A stretch of DNA of 33,837 bases, from the NCBI RefSeq assembly GCF_001921215.1, contig NZ_MSIF01000046.1, forward strand, positions 1-33,837, in the 5' to 3' direction. The DNA comes from Actinophytocola xinjiangensis (GTDB taxonomy: Bacteria; Actinomycetota; Actinomycetes; Mycobacteriales; Pseudonocardiaceae). Made by a program: the position numbers and the translations under genes. Shown piece by piece: positions 8,559 to 17,251 of the stretch (positions within the stretch are counted from its first letter, which is position 1; each line of letters begins with the position of its first letter). Below the pieces are notes generated by a model. The model did not search any database. It was not told the DNA's origin and saw only the letters and a list, made by a program, of their open reading frames with translations.

Positions 8559-10100
8559 CTACTGGGGGGTCCAGGTTTCCAGGTTCCACCAGGCCCCCCA
8601 GGTGGCGTCGACGGTGGGCGAGTCCACCACGGGTTCGTAGCCGTCCCACGATTCCCGGATGACGTAGGTGTGGTGGGGGGCGGCGATGACGACCATGCCC
8701 GGGGACGTGATGTACGCGCGTTGGAGGCGGCGGTAGGCGGTGGCGCGTTGGGCCGGGTCGGTCGCGGTGCGCCCGGTGTTCAGGGCGTCGTCGACCGTGG
8801 CGTTCTGGTAGGCGCCAAGGGCGGCGTCGCTCGTCGTGCTCAGGTGGGGGTGGAGGGCCAGGTCGGGATCGAACGGGTCGCCGAAGGCGACCAGGGAGGA
8901 GCCGGTGAGGGACTCCCGAGCGGCGGGAAGCAGGTCCACCTGGATGCCGATAGAGCGGGCGCTGGTGGCGAAGGACTTCGCCAGGTCCTCGGACACCGTG
9001 TCGCCCGCTAAGTAGCTCAGGGTGAACTTCGCCGGTTGACCGTTCCTGCTGCGGATGCCGTCGGCACCGGTGACCCAGCCTCGCGACTCCAACTGGTCCA
9101 GGGCGTGGGTGATGTTGTACTCGAAAACCGCCCCGGGCTCCACGTACTCGGCGAGGACCGCGGGCATCGGGGTGTGGGCGACCTGCCCCTGCCCGGCCAG
9201 CACGTCGTCGACGACCGTGCGGCGGTTCATGGCGTGGTTGAGGGCCAGGCGCACGGCGGGGTCACCGGTCACCGGGCCGTCCGACGGGAGTACGACGGCG
9301 CGTACGTCGGCGGAGCTGTGGGAGACGACGCGCAGGCCGTCCGTCCCGTCGAACTCCTGGGCCAGGGCCGGCGGGAGCGCGGCACCGTCCAGCTTTCCCT
9401 CACGAAGCCTCGTCGCCCTCGCCTCGTCGTCGGGGAGGAACTCGACGGTGACCTTCTTGATCGCCGGGGCACCGGCCCAGTAGTCGTCGTTGGCCGCCAG
9501 GACCAGGCGGGTGCCGCGCTGCCAGTCGTCCACCCTGTACGGGCCGGTGCCGATCGGGGGGCTCGTCGCGGCGAGCGACTCGCTCGACATGATGCCGAAC
9601 ACCAGCAGGTCCGGGAACGGGGCGTACGGCGCCGTCAACTCGAAGCGCACCACCGACGGACTCTGCGCCACCACCTGCCGCAGCATCGAGAACCGTTGGC
9701 GCATCGGGGAACGGTTCGCCGGGTCCAGCAGCGCCTGGTACGTGGCGACCACGTCCTGGGCGTCCAGCGGGCTTCCGTCCGAGAACGTCACGCCGGCTCG
9801 CAACCGGACGGTCCACGTGCGACCGTCGGCCGCCGGTTCCGGTAGGTCGGCGGCCAACGCGGGACGCAGGGTCAGGTCGACGTCGTGCTCCACCAGGCCG
9901 TCGAAGATCTTCGCGGCGCCGTTCGCGCCGTAGCCGGACAGCGGGTTCAGCTCGGCCGGCTCCTCGGCGACCGCGATCACCAGCGAGGTGCCGTCCGGAT
10001 CACCGGACGCCGGAGGTGCCGGGTCGCCGGTGCAACCGGCGGCCAACGACACGACCGCCAGCAGCGCCACGACGACGCGGCGCGGGGACAAGGTGGGCAC
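8559..10100 (-). CDS. Orphan family 5 (peptide/nickel-type) ABC solute-binding lipoprotein
   Basis: 513 residues. Lipobox LAAGC (Cys23) marks it as a lipoprotein. The mature part follows the SBP_bac_5 plan: LVIAVAEEPAELNPLSGYG, LRAGVTFSDGSPLDAQDVVATY, IGTGPYRVDDW, RLALNHAMNRRTVVDDVLAGQG and DATWGAWWN at the end. Family members capture oligopeptides, dipeptides or other ligands for a membrane permease. No permease or ATPase gene lies nearby, so it either serves a transporter coded elsewhere or acts alone. The GTG start at 10100 has TAGGGT 8 nt upstream. Divergent from the nitrilase gene; convergent with the carboxypeptidase, which could supply peptides. Confidence 0.93.
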   Translation of the reverse strand: MPTLSPRRVVVALLAVVSLAAGCTGDPAPPASGDPDGTSLVIAVAEEPAELNPLSGYGANGAAKIFDGLVEHDVDLTLRPALAADLPEPAADGRTWTVRLRAGVTFSDGSPLDAQDVVATYQALLDPANRSPMRQRFSMLRQVVAQSPSVVRFELTAPYAPFPDLLVFGIMSSESLAATSPPIGTGPYRVDDWQRGTRLVLAANDDYWAGAPAIKKVTVEFLPDDEARATRLREGKLDGAALPPALAQEFDGTDGLRVVSHSSADVRAVVLPSDGPVTGDPAVRLALNHAMNRRTVVDDVLAGQGQVAHTPMPAVLAEYVEPGAVFEYNITHALDQLESRGWVTGADGIRSRNGQPAKFTLSYLAGDTVSEDLAKSFATSARSIGIQVDLLPAARESLTGSSLVAFGDPFDPDLALHPHLSTTSDAALGAYQNATVDDALNTGRTATDPAQRATAYRRLQRAYITSPGMVVIAAPHHTYVIRESWDGYEPVVDSPTVDATWGAWWNLETWTPQ

Positions 10101-10164
10101 GGGCCCCGACCCTAGTCTGGGCCCCTATCCTGATGTCGGTGGATTGGTCACTTCGGGAGGCGCC
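10101..10164. promoter_or_regulatory. Divergent promoters for the binding protein and nitrilase genes
   Basis: Minus strand: TAGGGT (10109-10114) ends 8 nt before the GTG at 10100, predicting a leaderless mRNA. Plus strand: TATCCT (10126-10131), then GGGAGG (10155-10160) 4 nt before the ATG at 10165. The two -10 boxes are only 11 bp apart, so the two polymerases would interfere. Confidence 0.5.
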
Positions 10165-10956
10165 ATGCGGGTCGCGTTGAGCCAGATCACGTCAACCGGC
10201 TCGCCCGCCGACAACCTCACGCTCGTGCGCCGCTCGGTCACCGCCGCCGCCGACGCCGGGGCCAGCGTGGTCGTGCTGCCCGAGGCGACGATGGCCCGTT
10301 TCGGCACTCCGCTCGCCCCGGTCGCCGAGCCGCTCGACGGGCCGTGGGCCACGGCCGTCGCCGCGATCGCCGAGGAACACGGGGTGTTGGTCGTCGCCGG
10401 GATGTTCACGCCGGCCGACGACGGGCGGGTGTTCAACACGCTGCTGGCCACCGGGTTCGGCCAGCACGTCGGCTACGACAAGGTCCACCTGTTCGACGCG
10501 TTCGGCTTCACCGAGTCACGCACCGTCGCGCCCGGTTCCGACCTCGTCACGGTCACCGTCGACGACGTCACCTTCGGCCTCGCGACCTGCTACGACATCC
10601 GTTTCCCCGGCGTGTTCACCGGCCTGGCCGACCGGGGCGCGAGCGCCGTGCTGCTCGGCGCCGCGTGGGGCGCCGGGCCGGGCAAACGCGAGCAGTGGGA
10701 ACTGCTGGTTCGCGCCCGCGCGCTGGACTCCACGTGCTGGGTGGCGGCCTGTGGGCAGGCCGACCCGACCGAGTCCGGGCTCGCGCCGCACGCGACGGCA
10801 CCGTCGGGGATCGGGTACAGCATGGTCGCCGGGCCCTCCGGCGCGGTCACCGCGCAGTTGGGCGCGGCCGACGACCTGCTGGTCACCGACCTGGACCTGG
10901 AGCTGGTCGGCACCACCCGGGCGGCCATCCCGGTGCTGGCCAACCGGCGGCTATGA
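10165..10956 (+). CDS. Nitrilase-superfamily carbon-nitrogen hydrolase (Nit/omega-amidase-like)
   Basis: 263 residues, cytoplasmic. The catalytic triad is complete: Glu40 (VVLPEATMARF), Lys106 (YDKVHLFDAFGF) and Cys142 (LATCYDIRFPGVF). The CYDIRFP context is typical of the Nit1/Nit2 branch that hydrolyses deaminated glutathione or 2-oxoacid amides, a metabolite-repair role; other amidase activities are possible. ATG 10165 is preferred over 9988 because of the GGGAGG site and because the longer frame overlaps the divergent gene. It ends convergent with the P450: the two coding regions share 6 bp (10951-10956). Confidence 0.92.
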   Translation: MRVALSQITSTGSPADNLTLVRRSVTAAADAGASVVVLPEATMARFGTPLAPVAEPLDGPWATAVAAIAEEHGVLVVAGMFTPADDGRVFNTLLATGFGQHVGYDKVHLFDAFGFTESRTVAPGSDLVTVTVDDVTFGLATCYDIRFPGVFTGLADRGASAVLLGAAWGAGPGKREQWELLVRARALDSTCWVAACGQADPTESGLAPHATAPSGIGYSMVAGPSGAVTAQLGAADDLLVTDLDLELVGTTRAAIPVLANRRL

Positions 10957-12261
10957 GCGGCGCGGCGTCGCGACGATCCGCGCGCCGTCGGCGGGCACCA
11001 GCGTGATGTTGCGGGTCTTGCGCCGCTCCGGTTTCGGCTGCGCCGGCCGCAGGTCGTAGCGGGTCAGCGCGGCGCGCAGCACCGCCGCCGCTTCCTGCAG
11101 GGAGAACCCGGCGCCCAGGCAGCGGCGCGTCCCGCCGCCGAACGGGATCCACGTGCCGGCCTCCGGCGAGCGGCCGACGAACCGCTCCGGGCGGAACTCG
11201 ACCGGCCGCTCGTACCACGTGGGATCCCTGTGCACCAACGAGATCGACGGTGCGACGACCGTCCCGGCGGGGAGCAGGTAGCCGCCGATCTCGGTCGACT
11301 CCATGAGCATGCGGGCCACGTTCTGGATCACCGGGCGGCGACGCATCGCCTCCTTGGCGACCGCCTTCAGGTACTCGTCGTCGCCGTCGTCGGCGGCCTG
11401 GCGGGCCCGGCGCTGCACGTCCGGGCGGCGGGCCAGCTCGTGGAAGGACCAGGCCAGGGCGGTCGCCGTGGTCTCGTGGCCGGCCAGCAGCAGGGTGATC
11501 ATCTGGTCGCGGACCTCGGCGTCGGTCAGCTCGCCGCCGCCCGCGGCCAGCAGGCGGGACAGCACGTCGGCGCGGTCGGCCAGGTCGCCGGCGGCGCGGC
11601 GGTCGGTGATCTCGGCCTGGAGCAGGCGGTTCACCTCGTGGAGGTTGTCCCGGCTGCGCCGCCACGGCCCCACGTCGGCCAGCCGGCGGTAGCTCCAGCC
11701 GAGGATGGTCAACGGGCCGATGTCGGAGACCTGGCGCAGGCGCGGGCGCAGTTCGGACAGCCGCGCGCCCTCGCCGAGCCCGAACACCACCCGCAGGATG
11801 ATCTCCAGCGTGACGGCGTTCATCCTGGGGTGCACCTCGAACGGGTGACCGACGGGCCAGGACTCGACGTTCTCGACGGCCAGTGACGTCATCAGGTCGC
11901 CGTAGCCGCGCAGGGCCGCACCGTTGAACGCGGGCATCAGCAGCTTGCGGGCCCGCAGGTGCTCGTCACCGTCGGCGATGAGGATCGAGTGCTCGCCCAT
12001 GATCGGTTCGAGCATCTGGTTGCCCTTGCCGGCGTGGAACACCGACGGCGAACCGGCGAAGACCTCCCGGATGTGCTCCGGGTTGCACAGCGTGACCACG
12101 ACCCGGTTGCCGGCGACCCGGGTGCTGAACATGTCGCCGTGGCGGCGGTGCAGCCGCAGCACCAGCTGCCGGCGGGCCACCACGTACATGATCGTCTGCA
12201 CGATCGCCGGGAGCCGCGAGCCGGGAGGCAGGGTGGGCACCATCGCCCCGGTCGTCGCCAT
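10951..12261 (-). CDS. Cytochrome P450
   Basis: 436 residues, a full-length soluble P450. I-helix oxygen-binding motif AGHETT (260-265), K-helix ExxR at Glu304-Arg307 (KEAMR), PERF (358-361), and heme loop FGGGTRRCLGAG with the thiolate Cys381. Overall pattern resembles bacterial class I enzymes such as the CYP110/CYP138 type; the substrate is unknown. No ferredoxin or reductase gene is next to it. It starts 8 nt after the nadC stop, so it can be read through from the NAD operon, yet TATAAC 7 nt upstream of its ATG may be its own -10. The link to NAD synthesis is positional only. Confidence 0.96.
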   Translation of the reverse strand: MATTGAMVPTLPPGSRLPAIVQTIMYVVARRQLVLRLHRRHGDMFSTRVAGNRVVVTLCNPEHIREVFAGSPSVFHAGKGNQMLEPIMGEHSILIADGDEHLRARKLLMPAFNGAALRGYGDLMTSLAVENVESWPVGHPFEVHPRMNAVTLEIILRVVFGLGEGARLSELRPRLRQVSDIGPLTILGWSYRRLADVGPWRRSRDNLHEVNRLLQAEITDRRAAGDLADRADVLSRLLAAGGGELTDAEVRDQMITLLLAGHETTATALAWSFHELARRPDVQRRARQAADDGDDEYLKAVAKEAMRRRPVIQNVARMLMESTEIGGYLLPAGTVVAPSISLVHRDPTWYERPVEFRPERFVGRSPEAGTWIPFGGGTRRCLGAGFSLQEAAAVLRAALTRYDLRPAQPKPERRKTRNITLVPADGARIVATPRRS

Positions 12262-12268
12262 ACCACCG

Positions 12269-12274
12269 GTTATA
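12269..12274 (-). promoter_or_regulatory. -10-like TATAAC at the nadC stop, before the P450
   Basis: TATAAC on the minus strand (5 of 6 to TATAAT) includes the nadC TAA stop and lies 7 nt before the P450 ATG at 12261. It predicts a leaderless internal promoter. No clear -35 is seen. Confidence 0.45.
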
Positions 12275-13127
12275 CGCGATCAGGGGTCCGCAGATCCATG
12301 CCGAGGTCCAGGGCTGGCGCCGAGTGGGTGAGCGCGCCGACGGCCAGGTAGTGCACGCCGGTCTCGGCGTAGCGGCGCGCGTCGACCAGGGTCAGGCCGC
12401 CGCTGACCTCCAGGCGGGTGGCCGTGCCGCTCACGCGGCGCACGGCCTCGACGCACCGCTCGACGGTGAAGTTGTCCAACAGCACCAGTTCCGCGCCGGC
12501 GGCGAGGGCCTCGTCGAGCTGGTCGAGGGTGTCGACCTCGACCTCGCACGGCAGCGTCGGCGCGTGCGCCCTGGCGGCGGCCAGCGCGGCGGTCACCGAA
12601 CCGGCGGCCAGCACGTGGTTGTCCTTGATCAGCACGGCATCGCCGAGCCCCAGCCGGTGGTTCTCACCGCCGCCGCACCGCACCGCGTACTTCTCCAGCA
12701 GGCGCAGACCGGGCAGGGTCTTGCGGGAGTCACGGATCACCGCGCCGGTGCCGGCGACCGCGTCCACCCAGGCGGCGGTCGCGGTGGCCACGCCGGACAG
12801 GTGACAGAGCAGGTTCAGCGCGGTGCGCTCGGCGGTCAGCAGGCCGCCGACCGGGCCCCGGACCACCAGGACCGGTGTGCCAGCCGGCACCCGGGCGCCG
12901 TCGTCGACCCGGTCGAGGACCTCGACGTCACCGAGCACCGACTCGAACACCGCCAACGCGGCCGGGATCCCGGCGACGGTGCCGGGGGCGCGCGGGGTCA
13001 GCTCGGCGACGGCGACCGCGTCGGCGGGCACGGTCGCGGCGGTGGTCGCGTCCTGGCCGTAACGCAGGTCCTCGGCCAGCGCGGTCGCCACCACGCGGCG
13101 CAGGTCCTCGGGGTCGAGGCCGGTCAT
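12270..13127 (-). CDS. nadC: Nicotinate-nucleotide pyrophosphorylase (quinolinate phosphoribosyltransferase)
   Basis: 285 residues. Makes nicotinate mononucleotide from quinolinate and PRPP, third step of de novo NAD synthesis. Motifs: AEDLRYGQDATTAATVP, TAERTALNLLCHLSGVAT, IRDSRKTLPGLRLLEKYAV with GGGENHRLGL, LIKDNHV, and a C-terminal TIM-like barrel with CEVEVDTLDQL, LLDNF and LEVSGGL. All expected substrate-binding Arg/Lys/His are present. ATG at 13127, 16 nt after the nadB stop. Third gene of nadA-nadB-nadC; the P450 follows 8 nt on. Confidence 0.97.
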   Translation of the reverse strand: MTGLDPEDLRRVVATALAEDLRYGQDATTAATVPADAVAVAELTPRAPGTVAGIPAALAVFESVLGDVEVLDRVDDGARVPAGTPVLVVRGPVGGLLTAERTALNLLCHLSGVATATAAWVDAVAGTGAVIRDSRKTLPGLRLLEKYAVRCGGGENHRLGLGDAVLIKDNHVLAAGSVTAALAAARAHAPTLPCEVEVDTLDQLDEALAAGAELVLLDNFTVERCVEAVRRVSGTATRLEVSGGLTLVDARRYAETGVHYLAVGALTHSAPALDLGMDLRTPDRV

Positions 13128-13143
13128 GCGGAACCTCCGGTGA

Positions 13144-14757
13144 TCAGGCCGCGCCCCGGGCGAGCAGGGCGTGGCTGTCGAGCATGGGCTGGCCGGACGG
13201 GGTCAGGCGCACGGTCAGGCCGTGGGCCAACGCCGGGTCCGACCCGGGGTGGTCGGTACGCACGTGGCAGCCCCGGGACTCGGTCCTGGCGGCCGCGGCG
13301 GCCAGCAGCGCCCGCGCGGTCAGGGTGAGCGCGGCGTCCTCGACCCGTTCGCGGGTCGTGAGTGGACGGTCCACGGCGGACACGTCGAGGACCGAGGCGA
13401 CGACCGCCAGCCCCTCGGCGTCACGGCCGATGGCCGCGTAGCGGCTCATCACGCGTTGCAGGGTGTCCCGGTCGGCGGCCGGGAGGGTCGGCGCCGGGCC
13501 GCAGGCGGCCAGCCGGCGTTCGGTGAGCCGGCCGACGGCCAGGTCGGCGGCCACGGCCTCGGCGGCGCGGGTGCCGACGACCAGACCCTCCAGCAGGCTG
13601 TTGGACGCCAGCCGGTTGGCGCCGTGCAGGCCGGTGCGGGCCACCTCGCCGGCGGCGTAGAGCCCGACGACCGGGGTGCGGCCCTCGACCGTCGACACCA
13701 CGCCGCCGCAGGCGAAGTGGGCGGCCGGCGACACCGGGATGGGCGAGACGACGGGGTCGACGCCGGCGGCCAGGCACGCGGCGAGCACCGTGGGGAAGCG
13801 GCGGGCGAAGGTCGGGCGGTCGAGGTGGGTGGCGTCGAGGAAGACGTGGTCCTCGCCCAGTTCGGCGGCGTGGCGGGCGATCGCGGCCGACACCACGTCC
13901 CGGGGGGCCAGGTCGCCGAGCGGGTGCACGCCGGCCATCACCCGCGCGGCCCGCGAGTCGACCAGCACCGCGCCCTCGCCGCGGACCGCCTCGGTCACCA
14001 GCGGGCAGCGGCCGCGCGCGCCGGCTCCGGTGTAGAGCACGGTCGGGTGGAACTGGACGAACTCCAGGTCCATCACCGGCGCCCCGGACCGCAGGGCGAT
14101 CGCCACGCCGTCGGCGGTGGCCACGGCCGGGTTGGACGTGGCCTGGAACAGCTGGCCGAGGCCGCCGGTGGCCAGCAGCACGGCCGGCGCGCTCAGCACC
14201 CCCGGCACGCCGTCGGCGTCGAGCACCAGCAGGCCGGCGACCTCACCGGCCGGGGTGCGCAGCGTGTCGACGGCGACGTGCCGCTCCAGCATCGGCACCT
14301 GCCCGTCGCGGGAGGCGGCCAGCAGCGCGCGCTCGACCTCCGCGCCGGTCGCGTCGCCGCCGGCGTGCACGACACGGAAGGCCGTGTGGCCGCCCTCGCG
14401 GGTCCGCGCCAGCCGCCCGCCGGAGGGGGCCGGGTCGAACACGGCGCCCCTGGCCCGCAGGCGGGCCACGGCCTCGGGGCCGTCGGTGATGATCGCCGTC
14501 GTCGCGGGTTCGTCGCACAGGCCGGCGCCGGCGGTGAGGGTGTCGGCGACGTGCCGGTCGAGCGAGTCGTCGGGGGTGTCGCCGAGGACGACGGCCACCC
14601 CGCCCTGGGCCCAGCGGGTGTTGCCGCCGTCGGCCTCGTCCTTGGTGACCACCAGGACGCGCAGGCCCAGTTCCCTGGCGCGCAGCGCGGCGGTCAGCCC
14701 GGCGACCCCGCTGCCGACCACGACCAGGTCGGCCCGCGCCTCCCAGGCGAGGTTCAC
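13144..14757 (-). CDS. nadB: L-aspartate oxidase
   Basis: 537 residues. FAD enzyme oxidising aspartate to iminoaspartate for NadA. N-terminal dinucleotide motif [10 protein letters not shown] (11-20), then [68 protein letters not shown] and [29 protein letters not shown] cut into its parts, all hallmarks of the NadB/SdhA flavoprotein family; the Arg of LAPRDVV is the expected catalytic-type residue. GTG at 14757 overlaps the nadA TGA by 4 nt (GTGA). The longer open frame to 15216 is a shadow of nadA. Confidence 0.97.
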   Translation of the reverse strand: MNLAWEARADLVVVGSGVAGLTAALRARELGLRVLVVTKDEADGGNTRWAQGGVAVVLGDTPDDSLDRHVADTLTAGAGLCDEPATTAIITDGPEAVARLRARGAVFDPAPSGGRLARTREGGHTAFRVVHAGGDATGAEVERALLAASRDGQVPMLERHVAVDTLRTPAGEVAGLLVLDADGVPGVLSAPAVLLATGGLGQLFQATSNPAVATADGVAIALRSGAPVMDLEFVQFHPTVLYTGAGARGRCPLVTEAVRGEGAVLVDSRAARVMAGVHPLGDLAPRDVVSAAIARHAAELGEDHVFLDATHLDRPTFARRFPTVLAACLAAGVDPVVSPIPVSPAAHFACGGVVSTVEGRTPVVGLYAAGEVARTGLHGANRLASNSLLEGLVVGTRAAEAVAADLAVGRLTERRLAACGPAPTLPAADRDTLQRVMSRYAAIGRDAEGLAVVASVLDVSAVDRPLTTRERVEDAALTLTARALLAAAAARTESRGCHVRTDHPGSDPALAHGLTVRLTPSGQPMLDSHALLARGAA

Positions 14758-15761
14758 TCCCCACCGCCCGGCTTGCCGATCTCGATCATTCGGCGCACCG
14801 CGCCCCGGGCGCGTTCGGCGACCATCGGGTCGACGTGCACCTCGTCGGCGCCCTCGCGCAGCGACCGCAGCAGCGCCGCCGGGGTGATCATCTTCATGTA
14901 GCGGCAGGAGGCGCGGTCGTTCACCGCGCGGAAGTCGACCTCGGGGGCGGCGCGGCGTAACTGGTGGAGCATGCCGACCTCGGTGGCGACCAGGACGGTC
15001 TTGGCGTGGGTGGCCCTGGCCTCGGTGACCATGTCGCCGGTGGACAGGATCTTGACCTGCTCGGCGGGCACCACGCCCTCCCCCGCCAGGTACAGCGCCG
15101 AGGTGGCGCAGCCGCACTCGGGGTGCACGAACAGGTCGGCGTCCGGCTCGGCGGCGGCGCGGGCGGCCAGCTCCGGGCCGTTGATGCCGGCGTGCACGTG
15201 GCACTCGCCGGCCCACACGTGCAGGTTGTCCCGGCCGGTCTCGCGGCGCACGTGCGCGCCGAGGAACTGGTCGGGCAGGAACAGCACCTCGCGGTCGGCC
15301 GGGATGGAGGCCACCACGTCGACCGCGTTGGACGAGGTGCAGCAGATGTCGGTCTCGGCCTTGACCTCGGCGGTGGTGTTCACGTACGAGACGACGACGG
15401 CGCCGGGGTGCTCGGCCTTCCAGGCGCGCAGCTGGTCGGCGTCGATGGAGTCGGCCAGCGAGCAGCCGGCGCGCGCGTCGGGGATCAGCACCGTCTTGTG
15501 CGGGCTGAGGATCTTGGCGGTCTCGGCCATGAAGTGCACGCCGCAGAACACGATGGTCGAGGCCTCGCTGGCGGCCGCGATCCGGCTCAGCGCGAGCGAG
15601 TCGCCGGTGTGGTCGGCGATGTCCTGGATCTCGGGCAGCTGGTAGTTGTGGGCGAGCAGCACCGCGTCGCGCTGCCTGGCCAGCCGGCGTACCTCGTCGC
15701 GCCAGGCGGCGTCCGCCTCGACACCGCCGTAGGGCGTCAGGTCTTCGGCGATAGCGGCCAT
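14754..15761 (-). CDS. nadA: Quinolinate synthase
   Basis: 335 residues. Condenses iminoaspartate with dihydroxyacetone phosphate to quinolinate, using a [4Fe-4S] cluster. Expected cluster ligands are Cys100 ([10 protein letters not shown]), Cys187 ([10 protein letters not shown]) and Cys286 ([10 protein letters not shown]). [15 protein letters not shown] near the N-terminus and [14 protein letters not shown] are family signatures. ATG at 15761 is preferred over 15803 because GAGGGAG precedes it and the longer start would lie within the palindromic control region. First gene of nadABC, divergent from the NrtR-like regulator. Confidence 0.97.
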   Translation of the reverse strand: MAAIAEDLTPYGGVEADAAWRDEVRRLARQRDAVLLAHNYQLPEIQDIADHTGDSLALSRIAAASEASTIVFCGVHFMAETAKILSPHKTVLIPDARAGCSLADSIDADQLRAWKAEHPGAVVVSYVNTTAEVKAETDICCTSSNAVDVVASIPADREVLFLPDQFLGAHVRRETGRDNLHVWAGECHVHAGINGPELAARAAAEPDADLFVHPECGCATSALYLAGEGVVPAEQVKILSTGDMVTEARATHAKTVLVATEVGMLHQLRRAAPEVDFRAVNDRASCRYMKMITPAALLRSLREGADEVHVDPMVAERARGAVRRMIEIGKPGGGE

Positions 15762-15780
15762 GTCGTCACTCCCTCGCGTT

Positions 15781-15793
15781 GGCAATCGTTGCC
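15781..15793. promoter_or_regulatory. Palindrome GGCAA-TCG-TTGCC in the nadA / nrtR intergenic region
   Basis: A perfect 5+3+5 dyad 19 bp before the nadA ATG. It lies next to the nadA ribosome site, a good place for a repressor of nadABC. One of two candidate NrtR operators in this 71-bp region. Confidence 0.5.
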
Positions 15794-15810
15794 GATTTCC
15801 CATCCCGAGG

Positions 15811-15831
15811 TTTTCGCCTTAGGATCGAAAA
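15811..15831. promoter_or_regulatory. 21-bp palindrome with nested -10 before the nrtR-like gene
   Basis: TTTTCG-N9-CGAAAA with a near-symmetric core CCTTAGG. The -10-like TAGGAT (15820-15825) lies inside it, 7 nt before the ATG at 15833, so a protein bound here would block a leaderless nrtR transcript. 21 bp is the usual size of NrtR operators; the sequence consensus for this lineage was not available to compare. Confidence 0.6.
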
Positions 15832-15832
15832 C

Positions 15833-16549
15833 ATGGCCGATGCTACCACCGCACCCCTGCCGGCGGCCCACGAAGTTCTCGCCGCGGTGCTCCAGGTGCG
15901 AGCAGACTCACTCCAGGTCCTGCTCTGGCAACGCGCACTGGAACCGCACGCGCACCGCTGGTCACTGCCCGGCGGCCGGCTCGGCGCCACCGAGGACGTC
16001 GAGACCTCCATCAAGCGCCAACTCGCCGAGAAGGTCGACGTCCGGCAGTTGTCGCACGTCGAACAACTCGCCGTGTTCAGCGCGCCCCGGCGGGTCCCCG
16101 GTGAACGGGTCGTGGCCACCGCGTTCCTCGGCCTGGTGCCCTCCGACGTCGACCCCGGCCTGCCCGCCGACACCCGCTGGCACCCCGTCGACGACCTGCC
16201 GCCCACCGCGTTCGACCACGACTCCATCGTGCTGCGAGCCCGGCACCGGCTGCGCTCCAAGCTGTCCTACACCAACATCGGCTTCGCGCTCGCGCCGCCG
16301 GAGTTCACCATCTCCGCACTGCGCGGCCTCTACTCCGCCGCCCTGGGCTACCGCGTCTCGGCCACCAACCTGCAACGCGTCCTGGCCCGCCGGGGCCTGC
16401 TCGAACCCACCGGCCAGACCGCCGCCCCCGGCCGGGCCGGCGGACGCCCGGCAGCGCAGTTCCGGTTCGTCGAGGCCAGCATGTCGGTGACCGACCCGTT
16501 CGCGGTGCTGCGGCCACCGAACCAAGCGCGCACCGGCGGGCCGTCGTAG
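15833..16549 (+). CDS. nrtR: NrtR-like transcriptional regulator of NAD synthesis (Nudix domain + winged helix)
   Basis: 238 residues. Residues ~12-145 form a Nudix fold and ~160-225 a winged-helix tail (TISALRGLYSAALGYRVSATN, then RVLARRGLLEPTG and GGRPAAQFRF), the NrtR architecture. The Nudix box begins at Gly48 and keeps Glu54, Arg62 and Glu66, but two metal-binding positions are changed (RQLAEK in place of REUxEE, Gln63 and Lys67). Hydrolysis should be lost, leaving an ADP-ribose-type sensor. Known NrtR proteins repress NAD genes and release DNA on binding ADP-ribose. It is divergent from nadABC with palindromes between, matching that role. ATG at 15833 is preferred to 15779, which would place the palindromes in the coding region. 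Confidence 0.88.
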   Translation: MADATTAPLPAAHEVLAAVLQVRADSLQVLLWQRALEPHAHRWSLPGGRLGATEDVETSIKRQLAEKVDVRQLSHVEQLAVFSAPRRVPGERVVATAFLGLVPSDVDPGLPADTRWHPVDDLPPTAFDHDSIVLRARHRLRSKLSYTNIGFALAPPEFTISALRGLYSAALGYRVSATNLQRVLARRGLLEPTGQTAAPGRAGGRPAAQFRFVEASMSVTDPFAVLRPPNQARTGGPS

Positions 16550-16558
16550 GTTGGAGCG

Positions 16559-17251
16559 GTGCCCGAGACGCTGCCCCTGTTCCCCCTGCAGACGGTCTTG
16601 CTGCCAGGCACCACGTTGCCGCTGCACATCTTCGAGCCGCGCTACCGGCAGCTCACCGTCGACCTGATCACCGGCGCCTTACCGGACAAGCGGTTCGGCG
16701 TGGTCGCGCTGGCCCCGTCGCACGAGGCCGAGATCACCTCCCGCGACCAGCTCCGGGAGATCGGCTGCGCCGCCCTGCTCCGCCAGGCCAAACGCCTCCC
16801 CGACGGCCGGTTCGACATCGTCACCGCCGGCGAACGGCGCTTCCGGCTGCTGGCCGTCGACTCCTCCAGCGCGCCCTACCTGATGGGCGCCGTCGAATGG
16901 GTGCCCGACACCCCCGCCGTCATCCCCGGCCAACGCGACGCGCAGAGCACCATCAACTCGCTGATCGGCGCGGCCCGCTCGGCCTACCGCCGCTACTGCC
17001 AGGCCGCCTGGCAACAGGGCGACTGGGACGAACCCGCCGAGGACGTCGCCGTCGAAACCCTCGCCCACCTGCTGGCCACCGACTGCCTGCTGCCCCTGGA
17101 GGACCGCCAGCGCCTGCTGGAGGAAACCCGCCCGCTGCACCGACTGCGGCTGGCCGGACGCCTGCTCAACCGGGAGGCCGGGATCCTGGCCACGCTGCGC
17201 GCCGTGCCCGCGCCCCCCGCCGAACTACGCCACCACGCCAGCCGGAACTAG
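16559..17251 (+). CDS. Lon N-terminal (LON substrate-binding) domain protein
   Basis: 230 residues. It begins LPLFPLQTVLLPGTTLPLHIFEPRYRQL, the start of the Lon substrate-binding fold, with GERRFRLL later and an alpha-helical C-terminal half. The ATPase and protease domains of Lon are absent, as in the stand-alone LonN proteins common in actinobacteria; function is not established. GTG at 16559, 9 nt after the nrtR stop, so the two are likely one operon; TAGGTT (16547-16552), built from the nrtR stop, could be a separate -10. It converges on the DUF2567 gene: one CTAG (17248-17251) supplies both stop codons. Confidence 0.9.
   Translation: MPETLPLFPLQTVLLPGTTLPLHIFEPRYRQLTVDLITGALPDKRFGVVALAPSHEAEITSRDQLREIGCAALLRQAKRLPDGRFDIVTAGERRFRLLAVDSSSAPYLMGAVEWVPDTPAVIPGQRDAQSTINSLIGAARSAYRRYCQAAWQQGDWDEPAEDVAVETLAHLLATDCLLPLEDRQRLLEETRPLHRLRLAGRLLNREAGILATLRAVPAPPAELRHHASRN

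Noticed and set aside
14757-15216. NadB extended upstream into nadA
   Set aside because: The added residues are an out-of-frame reading of nadA; the GTG at 14757 gives normal length and a GTGA overlap.
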